From Caldimonas brevitalea (GTDB lineage Bacteria; Pseudomonadota; Gammaproteobacteria; Burkholderiales; Burkholderiaceae_C): DNA of 64,000 nucleotides. Position numbers and translations under genes: made by a program. The notes under the pieces are model-generated. The model had not been told where the DNA came from, searched no databases, and saw only the letters and a list, made by a program, of their open reading frames with translations. Shown here one piece after another: positions 29,960-37,916 of the stretch; within the stretch, counting starts at the first letter, position 1; each line of letters opens with the position of its first letter. The DNA lies in assembly GCF_001017435.1 (NCBI RefSeq), contig NZ_CP011371.1, positions 5,890,001 to 5,954,000 of the forward strand, written 5' to 3'.

Positions 29960-30697
29960 ATGCTGCGTTGTGTGATCTGGGACATCGATGGCACGGTGGC
30001 CGAAACCGAACGCGACGGCCACCGGGTCGCCTTCAACCTCGCCTTCGCATCGCTGGGCCTGCCGTGGCGCTGGGACATCGAGCACTACGGCGGCTTGCTC
30101 GGCGTGACGGGCGGTTATGAGCGCCTGCTGTTCGACATGCAGGCGCGCCCCGACGCACCGCCCACGGCCGACGAGCGCGAAGGCCTTGCGCGCGAACTGC
30201 ACCGGCGCAAGAACCGCTATTACACCGGCGAGGTGCTCGCGGGCGGCATGCCGTTGCGGCCGGGCGTGCGCGAGTTGATGGACGAGTGTGCCGAGCAAGG
30301 GGTGAAGCTGGGGATTGCGACCACCACCGGCCGCGCCAACGTCGACGCACTGCTGCGCGGCGCTCTCGGCGCCGGCTGGCGCGCGCGCTTCGACGCGGTG
30401 GTGTGCGCCGAAGAGGCGCCGCTGAAAAAGCCGCACCCGCAGGTGTACCGGCTGGCCCTGCAGCAACTCGAATGTGCCCCCGGCGACGCGGTGGCGGTGG
30501 AGGACGCGCCGAACGGGCTGGCGGCGGCACAGGCCGCCGGCATCCCGACCCTGGTGACGCGCAGCCTCTACTTTCGCAACGGCACCTTCGACGCGGCGTT
30601 GGCCGTCTGCGATGACCTGACCTGGCCGCAGCGCGTCTCGCTCGATCTGCTACGGCGGTGGTTGCAGCGCTGGCAGCCGGCCATGGCTTCGCGCTGA
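29960..30697 (+). CDS. cbbY: CbbY, HAD-family xylulose-1,5-bisphosphate phosphatase
   Basis: A 245-residue HAD phosphatase that removes xylulose-1,5-bisphosphate, a misfire inhibitor of RuBisCO. Motif I, WDIDGTVAETERDGHRVAFN, is diagnostic for CbbY over other beta-PGM-like HADs; the cap segment HYGGLLGVTGGYERL, motif III KKPHPQVYRL and motif IV VEDAPNGLAAAQAAG follow. It starts six bases after cbbZ and is the last cbb gene in the operon; about 130 bp of non-coding DNA with no clear T-tailed hairpin follow. Confidence 0.96.
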   Translation: MLRCVIWDIDGTVAETERDGHRVAFNLAFASLGLPWRWDIEHYGGLLGVTGGYERLLFDMQARPDAPPTADEREGLARELHRRKNRYYTGEVLAGGMPLRPGVRELMDECAEQGVKLGIATTTGRANVDALLRGALGAGWRARFDAVVCAEEAPLKKPHPQVYRLALQQLECAPGDAVAVEDAPNGLAAAQAAGIPTLVTRSLYFRNGTFDAALAVCDDLTWPQRVSLDLLRRWLQRWQPAMASR

Positions 30698-30832
30698 GCG
30701 CGCAGCGCCGTGCAGCCCGCTGAAAAACGGGCGGCTCCGCGAGATTTGTCGCAGACGCCGTGGCATCGGGCCCCGCGACGGCGCGAGCGCTCACCGACAA
30801 TGACGTCACCCTTTCCTCCGGCACCCGTCACG

Positions 30833-31921
30833 ATGTCGTCGTCTCCTCTCGCCCGCCGGGTGTCCCAGCGGCTCCTGTCGCTGTTGTGTCTGTTGCCCTG
30901 GCTGGCCAGCCCGCTTGCGCTGGCCGAGCCGGTCCCGCTGTTCGCCAATCCCGTCTACGACCGCAACTTTCCCGATCCCTTCGTGTTGCCGGCGGCGGGC
31001 GGCTACTGGGCCTATGCGACCAATGGCAACGGCCACCAGGTCCAGCTGGCCTACAGCTGCGACCTGGTGCGGTGGGAAGCGCGGCCCGACGCGCTGCCGA
31101 CCCTGCCGGCCTGGGCGGCCAGCGGCCACACCTGGGCCCCGGAAGTGTTGCCGGTGGCCGGCCGCTACCTGATGTACTACACCGCGCGCGACCGCGCCAC
31201 GCAGCGGCAATGTGTCGGCGTGGCCGAGGCCGACGCGCCGCAAGGACCGTTCCGCGACGATCGCGACGGGCCGCTGGTGTGCCAGCCGGACGAGGGCGGC
31301 AGCATCGACGCCAGCGCGGTGCGGGCCGCCGACGGCAGCCTTTATCTCTATTGGAAGAACGACGGCAATGCCGTGGGCCAGCCGACCTGGCTGTATGGCC
31401 AACGGCTCGGCGCCGACGGCAAGACACGGGTGGGACGACCGCAACGTTTGCTGCGCAACGACACCGCCTGGGAAGGCCGTTTGATCGAGGCGCCCACGGT
31501 GTTCGCGGCCGACGGCCGCTACTACCTGCTCTATTCCGCCAACGACTACGCCGGCTCGCGTTACGCGGTCGGCTATGCGGTGGCCGACCAGCCGCTCGGA
31601 CCCTATACCAAGGCCGCGGGCCAGCCCATCCTGGCGAGCGAGGGAGAGGTCTCGGGCCCCGGGCACCAGTCGGTGGCGGTCGATGCCGAGGGCCGGCATT
31701 GGCTGTTCTATCACGCCTGGACGCAGGGCCTGGAGGGCGACCCGCGCGGCCGGCGCTCACTGCGCGTCGATCCGCTGCGCTTCGACGGCGCTCGGTTGCA
31801 ACGGGTGCACACCAGCCTGGCGCCACAGCCGGCGCCGGCCGTGCCGTCCGACTCGAACTGCCCGGCGTCCGCACCACCTGCTTGGGTCACGTCGAGCCCG
31901 TCTGACGTCGGCGCGCCATAG
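30833..31921 (+). CDS. Secreted glycoside hydrolase family 43 protein
   Basis: A 362-residue exported protein with a five-bladed propeller of GH43 type (arabinanase, xylosidase and related). A signal peptide (residues about 1-31, LLSLLCLLPWLASPLALA) leads into NPVYDRNFPDPFVLPAAGGYW, where D48 in FPDPF is the expected catalytic base. The general-acid Glu is probably in LIEAPTVFAADGRYYLLYSAN, and the pKa-modulating Asp in GSIDASAVRAADGSLYLYWKND. C-terminally, GPGHQSVAVDAEGRHWLFYHAW completes the fold. The last about 35 residues are Ser/Pro-rich. The start could be ATG 30833 or 30800; the former gives a standard leader. It follows the cbb operon but is not obviously related to it. Substrate not determinable by eye. 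Confidence 0.87.
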   Translation: MSSSPLARRVSQRLLSLLCLLPWLASPLALAEPVPLFANPVYDRNFPDPFVLPAAGGYWAYATNGNGHQVQLAYSCDLVRWEARPDALPTLPAWAASGHTWAPEVLPVAGRYLMYYTARDRATQRQCVGVAEADAPQGPFRDDRDGPLVCQPDEGGSIDASAVRAADGSLYLYWKNDGNAVGQPTWLYGQRLGADGKTRVGRPQRLLRNDTAWEGRLIEAPTVFAADGRYYLLYSANDYAGSRYAVGYAVADQPLGPYTKAAGQPILASEGEVSGPGHQSVAVDAEGRHWLFYHAWTQGLEGDPRGRRSLRVDPLRFDGARLQRVHTSLAPQPAPAVPSDSNCPASAPPAWVTSSPSDVGAP

Positions 31922-32279
31922 GACGAACCGTTCGGCCTTGCGACGGCCGCGCGCAGCGACGCCAGTGGAAGCGACTGTTTCAGACGTGACGCCAGGTTGA
32001 GCGAGGGCGACGCGCCGTGTCTCGGCTCGAAGACCCGTCTTTGCGGCATGCGGCCAGCGCCGGCGCGCCCAAAGCGCCGGCCCCGACCGACAGGCCTAGC
32101 GATGCCATGCGTCGTTCACGGCTGCGCTTTCAAGCATTTCACGACGTCTTGTTGCCGGTCGGCCCCCTGCTCATCAGCCTTGCGTCAGCGCACAACACCG
32201 ACACTCGGGCTCGCCGTCGCCGAGGCGCTTCCCCGCGCCGTGCGCGACGCATTGCAGCGACAAGACGAAAGGACCTCCG
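31922..32279. other. Intergenic spacer with a G+C hairpin
   Basis: No gene is supported. An inverted repeat GCCGGCGC-N7-GCGCCGGC (32059-32066 / 32074-32081) could slow transcription leaving the GH43 gene, but it lacks a T tract. Confidence 0.4.
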
Positions 32280-33572
32280 ATGTCGAGCCCTCCCCTGCGC
32301 CGGGCGGCCTGCTGGCCCCTGGCCTTGCTGGCATCCCTGTTGACCGCCTGTGGCGGTGGTGACGCCAGCACTGCCGAGTCCTCCACCGCCGCACCTGCCG
32401 CGACACCCGCGTCGGCCCCGTCGCCGGCGCAACGGCACGCCCAGCCCTTGTTGCACAGCGCCGACGACGCGGAAGACCGGCGCGCCTGGCATCACGGCAT
32501 CGAAGCGGTGCCGGCGGCCGAGGGCAGCTACCTGATCTTCTTCAGCAGTTCGGGCGTGCCGCCCACCGGGCCCGACGAAAGTGGTGCGTGGACACACGAC
32601 GTCTACTTCTCGAGCTGGCATCCCAACGAACGGCGCATCAGCGCGCCGATGCCGTTCATTCACAAGCCGGAGGCGCAGGAGCCGGTGTCGGCCGCCAAGA
32701 GCGGCGACGGTCACATCATGCTGAGCTTCGAGGACGGCTGGGAAAGCCCCGACCAGGTCAGCCAGCGCTACGGCGTCTATGACGCGTCGCTGCGGCCGGT
32801 CGCGCCCTACCCTCAGGTGGTCGAGCACGGCGGTCACTCCGGCCATGTGGCCGCGACACACGACAAGTTCGTGGTGTTCTATTCCGACGGCTGGATCGAC
32901 GGCGGCGGTGTCGACGACCTGGGCACCGGCAACGGCGTCTATGCCAAGGTCTACGACACGCGCGGGCGCTTGCTGCACGACGTCAACGTGGTGCACGCCG
33001 AGCGCGAGTGGTGGCCGATGGTGGCCGCGTCGCCGCGGCGCGCGCTGCTGGTGTGGCAGCAGTACGTGCCGGGCCAGCTGCACGCGCGCCTGCGCACCGC
33101 GGTGCTCGACCCGGCCAGCGGCACCGTGTCGGCCTACCGCACCATCGAGTCGTCGCTGCGCTATTACACCTACAAGGTGCAGTACGTCGCGGCGATCCGC
33201 CGCTTCCTGGTCACCGGCACCACCGAGGCCGGGCGCGGTTTTGCGCACTTGCTCGACGAGGCGGGCCGCACCACCGCGTCGCTCGACTGCATGCCGCCCA
33301 TCGTGCGCGAGGCCGGCATCGCGGTGCACGAGCGCAAGGCCTACACGCCGTCGGGCGAACGGCGTTTGCTGCACCTGTCGTTGACGCCGACCTCGATCGC
33401 GTTGACCGGCGTGCAGCCGTCGCCGCTGGCCTGGTCGTACACCGGCAGCGTCGGGCTGATGCGCGGTGCCAACAAGGTGCACTGGGTGTCGCTGGGCCGG
33501 CGCGGCATCGAAGAGGCCGACTTCGACCTCACCCAGGCGGCGCCGCCGTCGGCCGAAGACCTCTGCGGCTGA
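32280..33572 (+). CDS. Putative lipoprotein, beta-propeller-like, unknown function
   Basis: A 430-residue predicted lipoprotein. The leader MSSPPLRRAACWPLALLASL ends in the lipobox LLTAC, with the lipidated Cys at about 24 followed by GGGD. An Ala/Pro/Ser-rich linker (25-55) precedes a beta-rich body with propeller-like repeated sheets (GSYLIFFSSSG, AAKSGDGHIMLSFEDGW, GHVAATHDKFVVFYSDGW, RALLVWQQYVPGQLHARL). I do not recognise the family. The ATG follows AAAGGA. Downstream on the opposite strand, 15 bp away, ends the zinc-ribbon protein gene. Position next to a secreted GH43 suggests a surface role, but that is only proximity. Confidence 0.75.
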   Translation: MSSPPLRRAACWPLALLASLLTACGGGDASTAESSTAAPAATPASAPSPAQRHAQPLLHSADDAEDRRAWHHGIEAVPAAEGSYLIFFSSSGVPPTGPDESGAWTHDVYFSSWHPNERRISAPMPFIHKPEAQEPVSAAKSGDGHIMLSFEDGWESPDQVSQRYGVYDASLRPVAPYPQVVEHGGHSGHVAATHDKFVVFYSDGWIDGGGVDDLGTGNGVYAKVYDTRGRLLHDVNVVHAEREWWPMVAASPRRALLVWQQYVPGQLHARLRTAVLDPASGTVSAYRTIESSLRYYTYKVQYVAAIRRFLVTGTTEAGRGFAHLLDEAGRTTASLDCMPPIVREAGIAVHERKAYTPSGERRLLHLSLTPTSIALTGVQPSPLAWSYTGSVGLMRGANKVHWVSLGRRGIEEADFDLTQAAPPSAEDLCG

Positions 33573-33587
33573 CAGCGGCGTGCTCCG

Positions 33588-34673
33588 TCACGGGGCTGCG
33601 GGCAGCCCGGCCGGGGCTGCCTCGGACGGCCCGGCCGGCGTGCCCGCGGGTGCTCCGCAGGCATGGCAGAACTTCGAGAACGCGCTCTTGCGGGCGTCGC
33701 AGCGCCCGCAGTGGTCGTGCAGGCCGATGCCGCAATGGGGGCAGTAGTCGTTGGCGGGGTCCTTCAGGTCGACCGGTCGCTCGCAACCCGGGCACACCCC
33801 CTTGGCGAGCCGCGCCAGCGCCACGTCGTAGCCCAGTTCGGCGCGCCGGCGCGTGTCGGGCAGTTGCTCGGCTGCCTTCTGGCGCTCGAGGTAGCGCTGC
33901 AGGCCGAGGATGGCCTTGCGGCCGACCAGCACCGTGACGACGATGCCCACCGCATAGCGGACAAAACCGCCATAGCTCGGCAGATAGGGCACCAGCTCGA
34001 CGAAAAACGCGAACAGCGCGAAGAAGATGAAACCCCAGACGAAGGGCCAATAGAGGCTGCCGCGCTTGCGGGCGAACAGCCAGCCGGCCACGCCCAGCAA
34101 GGGCAGGGTCAGCGCGAGGCGGTAGCCGAACACGCGCAGTTCCTGGCGGCGCCACTGCGCTTGCAGCTGCTCTTCGGCGGCCTGCTCGAGCGTCTGCAGC
34201 CGCTGCTGCGCACGCGCCTCGGCCTGGCGCGCGTTCAGTTGGGTCTGCTGCTGCGCCTCGACCACCCCCTGGGCGCGCCGCTCGCGCGTGCGCAGTTCGT
34301 CGAGCGCGCGGGTCCGGGCGATCAACTCCGGGTCTTGCTCGGCGCGCTCGGTGGCGCGCCGGGTGGCGATCCAGTGATTGAAGGTTTCGCGCGCCGCGGC
34401 CACGTCCGCCGTCGCGACGCGCAGCTTCAGTTCAGCCTGTTCGAGCGCCTGGCCGGCGTCTTCCTGGGCTTTCCTCGCGGTCTGGACGGCGGCACGCGCT
34501 TCGGCGGCGGCGGGTTTGTCGATGAAGTCGTCGAGGCTGTAGCGCTGCTCGACCTGCGGCAGTTTCTCGACGATGGTGCCGCCGAGCCCGATCAGGAACG
34601 ACGCGAACACGGCCGCCACCAGCCACAGGCCGCGGCGAAACCATTTTTCCGACAACCTCAGGGCTTTGCTCAT
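33588..34673 (-). CDS. Membrane protein with coiled coil and C-terminal zinc ribbons
   Basis: A 361-residue protein. An N-terminal transmembrane helix (residues about 14-36) is followed by a long Ala/Gln/Glu-rich coiled coil (about 50-185), two or three hydrophobic segments (about 190-265, LTLPLLGVAGWLFA and FIFFALFAFFVELV), and a C-terminal cytosolic part with two double-CxxC zinc-ribbon units (CPGCERPVDL...CPHCG and CGRCDARK...CHACG). Conserved hypothetical proteins of this architecture occur in Burkholderiales; function unknown. The ATG at 34673 was chosen because it begins right before the first helix. It is 28 bp downstream of the 98-residue gene and could be in an operon with it and the oxygenase. 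Confidence 0.75.
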   Translation of the reverse strand: MSKALRLSEKWFRRGLWLVAAVFASFLIGLGGTIVEKLPQVEQRYSLDDFIDKPAAAEARAAVQTARKAQEDAGQALEQAELKLRVATADVAAARETFNHWIATRRATERAEQDPELIARTRALDELRTRERRAQGVVEAQQQTQLNARQAEARAQQRLQTLEQAAEEQLQAQWRRQELRVFGYRLALTLPLLGVAGWLFARKRGSLYWPFVWGFIFFALFAFFVELVPYLPSYGGFVRYAVGIVVTVLVGRKAILGLQRYLERQKAAEQLPDTRRRAELGYDVALARLAKGVCPGCERPVDLKDPANDYCPHCGIGLHDHCGRCDARKSAFSKFCHACGAPAGTPAGPSEAAPAGLPAAP

Positions 34674-34701
34674 GGAAGGATGAATGTGTGGGGTGGCGAG
34701 G

Positions 34702-34998
34702 TCAGCGCCGCCGCGCGGCGCCCGCGGCGGGCACGGGCGCGCCGCTTTGCAAACGGGCCTCGATCTCGGCAAGCAGCCGGGTTTGCTCGTCCGGCGTGGT
34801 GATGCGGCAACGCGAGAAGCTGTCGCCGTGCAACTTCACGTCGGCATACAGATCGTCGGCCTCGACGTGAAAGTGCAGGAAGGCCTTGGACTTCAGATAG
34901 AAGCAGCCGGCCGATTTCTCGACCAACGCGGCCTGACCGCGCAGCGCTTGTAGCAAGCTATCGAGACGGCGCAGTGCCGCCAGGTCGGCATGTTGCAT
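34702..34998 (-). CDS. Small conserved hypothetical protein, 98 residues
   Basis: A 98-residue soluble protein, MQHADLAALRRLDSLLQAL at the start, with a compact alpha/beta middle (GCFYLKSKAFLHFHVEADDLYADVKLHGDSFSRCRITTPDEQ) and a variable Ala-rich end. It lies at the 3' end of a much longer open frame whose upstream part is antisense-type shadow to the oxygenase; the internal ATG at 34998, with GGAGGGAG upstream, is the plausible start. It sits between the 2OG oxygenase (95 bp upstream) and the zinc-ribbon membrane protein. The family is not one I can name. Confidence 0.65.
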   Translation of the reverse strand: MQHADLAALRRLDSLLQALRGQAALVEKSAGCFYLKSKAFLHFHVEADDLYADVKLHGDSFSRCRITTPDEQTRLLAEIEARLQSGAPVPAAGAARRR

Positions 34999-35093
34999 CT
35001 GGCTCCCTCCGGGCTGCGGGACGGACCCTCGCCCGTGCCCTGTCGATTCGACGGTCCGGCCTCGCCGGACGGCGCGCGTCTCGGCGGGAACGG

Positions 35094-35996
35094 TCAGTGC
35101 CCGGTCAAACGCTTCAGCGCCTGCCAGATGATAGGGGGCGTCGCGAGCTTGGCGGCCGTCTTGAAGTTGTGCACGGTCTCGTTGAACAGGAACAACGAGG
35201 TGTTGCGGCGTTCCCGCTCGCGGCGCGCCAGGCGGTACGAGTAGTAGTAGCAGGCGACCGAGCGCCGGGTGCGGCCTTCGGGCGCCTGCAGCGGATGCGG
35301 ATGGCCGTGGTAGCTGATGTCGCTGTGGCGCATCAGGACCGTGCGACCGAAATCGGGCGGGATGCTGCGCACGCACTGCTTGCCCTCGGCATCCCACAGC
35401 TCCAGTGCGCCGCCCCATTCCGGGTTCCACTGCTCGTTCAGATAGGTGATCAGCACCATCTCGTTGTCGAGCCCGGTGCGCGGATGGCGGTTGAAGTCGC
35501 GGTGGATGCCGAAGCGGCCACCGTTGCGGGTTTCGTGCAGGCCGCCACCGTACAGCTTGGGGTCGGTGATCAGGTCTTCGACACCCGACACCGTCGACAG
35601 CAGGTCGAGGAAATACGGCGAGTTGACCAGGCTGAAATAAAGCTTGGCCGCCGGGCCCAGGCGGGCGCCGGGCGTGGAGCGGTGGGTCAGCTCCTGCTGG
35701 CTTTTCACGACGCGCCAATCCTGCTCGCGGCAGTCGTCGAACTCTTCGGCGATGAGACGCAGCAGTTGCGGCGAAAACAGGCCGTCGATCACCAGGTGCG
35801 GGAAGGGCTTGGCCTCGCGCATCTGCTCCGCCAGTTGCTGCACATATGCAGGACTGGACAAATCAGGACTCAGCAGATCGGCGAACGCGAGCTGCCGCCC
35901 GCGGATGCTGACGAAGCTGCCGGAGCTGCTGCTCGTCGGTTCAGGCGGCAGGCCGAGAGCGCCGGGCAGTGGGGAGACCGCAAGGTGGAGGCTCAT
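35094..35996 (-). CDS. 2-oxoglutarate/Fe(II)-dependent oxygenase (prolyl 4-hydroxylase-like)
   Basis: A 300-residue dioxygenase with a double-stranded beta-helix. The iron site is H-R-D in GRFGIHRDFNRHPRTGLDNEMVLITYLN with the distal His in SYHGHPHPL, and the 2OG-binding Arg is in GRTRRSVACYYYSY. The sequence WNPEWGGALELWD between them is typical for the prolyl-4-hydroxylase-like group acting on proteins or small molecules. The C-terminal LTGH end is common. The ATG at 35996 follows no strong ribosome site. A perfect 8-bp inverted repeat, 40 bp upstream (36037-36058), may control it. Substrate unknown. Confidence 0.85.
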   Translation of the reverse strand: MSLHLAVSPLPGALGLPPEPTSSSSGSFVSIRGRQLAFADLLSPDLSSPAYVQQLAEQMREAKPFPHLVIDGLFSPQLLRLIAEEFDDCREQDWRVVKSQQELTHRSTPGARLGPAAKLYFSLVNSPYFLDLLSTVSGVEDLITDPKLYGGGLHETRNGGRFGIHRDFNRHPRTGLDNEMVLITYLNEQWNPEWGGALELWDAEGKQCVRSIPPDFGRTVLMRHSDISYHGHPHPLQAPEGRTRRSVACYYYSYRLARRERERRNTSLFLFNETVHNFKTAAKLATPPIIWQALKRLTGH

Positions 35997-36482
35997 GGGT
36001 GGCGACGACAGGGCCAATGTACGAAGGCCCCGATGGTGACATGTGTGTGGACATGTCAGGTCACCGGATGTCCAATCTTGGCCCCCTTCCATCGTCGCTC
36101 CCCCCGACTTGGGGGGCTGGTCGGTCGGGTCCGCGCGACACCTCCTATGGGTCACGGAAGGAGTGCGTCGGGACGGCAGACGAGGTGCACCGATCGAGGC
36201 CAGGGCACGGAAACAGGCGGTGTCAGAGGCGGCGCGAGACCCATGCGGGCCAGCGTAACCACCCACTATCGCTGCAGCGCGCACTCAGAAAGAGGCCAGT
36301 GTTTTCAGTGCCGCTCGCCGCGGTCTCCAGACCGGGCACGACCGTGAGCGGTTACTTTCTAGAACAACCTCGCCCCGCGCTGCCCGCCGGGCGGGCGACG
36401 CAAGCGTCGCAGAGGTCGGGGCCGGGGCGCACCCGGCTCCGACCTCCGCCCCCGGTGGGGAGCGGTCCCCGCCGGGTACCGA
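35997..36482. other. Intergenic region upstream of oxygenase, downstream of RND operon
   Basis: Contains the inverted repeat at 36037-36058 and a hairpin CCCCCC-N5-GGGGGG near 36100-36116 without a T tract. Open frames here are shadows; no gene is supported. Confidence 0.5.
36037..36058. promoter_or_regulatory. Perfect inverted repeat upstream of the 2OG oxygenase, candidate operator
   Basis: TGACATGT-N6-ACATGTCA, nested in an outer GGTGAC/GTCACC pair (36035-36065). Symmetry, length and position 40 bp upstream of the start suggest a dimeric repressor site. The regulator is not identified; no regulator gene is adjacent. Confidence 0.6.
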
Positions 36483-37916
36483 TCAGGGCTGCGATGCAGC
36501 GACCACCGGGTCCACCCAGCCGCCGCCCAGCGCCTTGAACACCGCCACCGTCGCGGCCAGCTGGGCTTGCCGGTTGTCGACCGTGCGCAGGCGTGCCGTG
36601 TTGGCGGTGCGTTGCGCGTCGAGCAGCTCCAGGTAGGCGGAGTAGCCGACGTCATAGCGCTGCTGCGCCACCTGCAAGGCGCGCAGTGCGGCCTTTTCGC
36701 TGGCCTCGACATCGGCCTGCGACTCGCGCGCGGCGCGCAGATTGGCCAAGGCGTCGGCGACGTCCTTGAACGCAGAGTGCACGGCGCCCTGGTAGGCGGC
36801 CACCACTTCACGTTGGCGCGCCTCGGCCTGCTCGGTCTGCGCGGCACGCCGGCCGGCGTCGAACAGCGGCAGCGTCAGGCCGAACCCGACCGACCAGATG
36901 CGCGCCCCGCTCTTCAACAGGTCCGACAGCTCGGCGCTTTCGCCGCCGGCCAGGCCGGTCAGCGACAGCTGCGGGAACATGGCCGCCTTGGCCACGCCGA
37001 TCTGGGCGTTGGCCGACACCAGCTGCTGTTCGGCCTGGCGCACGTCGGGCCGGCGCGCGAGCAGCTCCGATGGCAGCCCCGCCGGCGGCACGGGCGGCAG
37101 CGGCAGCGTCTGCAGCCGCCCGCCGGCCAGCTCGAGGCCGGGCTGAGCGGTCAGCAGGCCCAGTTGCGATTGCGCCAGCGAGCGTTGCCGTTCCAGCTCG
37201 CGCAACTGCAGCGCGGCATCGGCCCGCAGCGATTCGGCCTGGTCGACGTCGAGGCGTCCGCTGGCGCCGCCCTGCAGGCGCACGCCGAGCAGGCGCACCG
37301 CCTCTTCGCGGGTCTTGAGCGTCTCACGCGTCAGGACAATCTGCTCGTCCAGCATGCGCAGCGAGAAATACGCCTGGGCGACCAGGCCGGCGACGGTCTG
37401 GCGCACGACTTCGCCCGCATAGCCGCTCGCCAGCGCCTCGGCACGCGCGGCCTCCGACGCACGCCGCAAGCGGCCCCAGAAATCGAGTTCGAACGAGGTC
37501 GACGCGGCAAGCCGGAAGTTGTTGCCAACGGTGCCGCCGCCCGGCAAACCGGTGGCGCCGCTGGTACGCCCACGCGCGGCGTTGGCGCCGAGATCCAGGC
37601 TGGGCCACTGGGCGGCGTTGGCCTGGCGCACCAGCGCCTCGGCCTGCTCGACCCGGGCGACGGCCTGCAGCAGGTCGGCGTTGCGCGCCAGCGCGGTGTC
37701 GACCAGCGTGTCGAGCTGCGGGTCGCCGAACAAGCGCCACCAGGTCGGCGAGACGGTGGTGGGCGCGCCGGCCGCCGGCACCGCCGCCGCGTCGGCCGCG
37801 TAGGCCGGTGGCAGCGTCACGTCGGGGCGCCGGTAGTCGGGCCCCAGCGCGCAGCCGGCCAGGGTGAGGGCCGTCAGCACGGCCGGGGCGACGCGAGTGT
37901 GCAAGCGCGTCTTCAT
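36483..37916 (-). CDS. RND efflux outer-membrane lipoprotein, OprM/NodT family
   Basis: A 477-residue outer-membrane channel that docks onto the periplasmic adaptor and inner-membrane pump. The lipobox LTLAGC gives a lipidated Cys at about 22, followed by ALGPDYRRPDVTLP, a typical OprM opening. The repeated helical-barrel units are seen in DTALARNADLLQAVARVEQAEALVRQANAA and ANAQIGVAKAAMFPQLSLTG. The C-terminal QRYDVGYSAYLELLDAQRTANTARL is conserved. It is the third gene of the operon; its start overlaps the pump stop by four bases (ATGA). The upstream operator at 42432-42455 should govern it. Confidence 0.95.
   Translation of the reverse strand: MKTRLHTRVAPAVLTALTLAGCALGPDYRRPDVTLPPAYAADAAAVPAAGAPTTVSPTWWRLFGDPQLDTLVDTALARNADLLQAVARVEQAEALVRQANAAQWPSLDLGANAARGRTSGATGLPGGGTVGNNFRLAASTSFELDFWGRLRRASEAARAEALASGYAGEVVRQTVAGLVAQAYFSLRMLDEQIVLTRETLKTREEAVRLLGVRLQGGASGRLDVDQAESLRADAALQLRELERQRSLAQSQLGLLTAQPGLELAGGRLQTLPLPPVPPAGLPSELLARRPDVRQAEQQLVSANAQIGVAKAAMFPQLSLTGLAGGESAELSDLLKSGARIWSVGFGLTLPLFDAGRRAAQTEQAEARQREVVAAYQGAVHSAFKDVADALANLRAARESQADVEASEKAALRALQVAQQRYDVGYSAYLELLDAQRTANTARLRTVDNRQAQLAATVAVFKALGGGWVDPVVAASQP

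Noticed and set aside
32059..32081. G+C-rich hairpin after the GH43 gene as terminator
   Set aside because: Eight-bp stem but no T tract and far from the stop; kept only as a note in the spacer.
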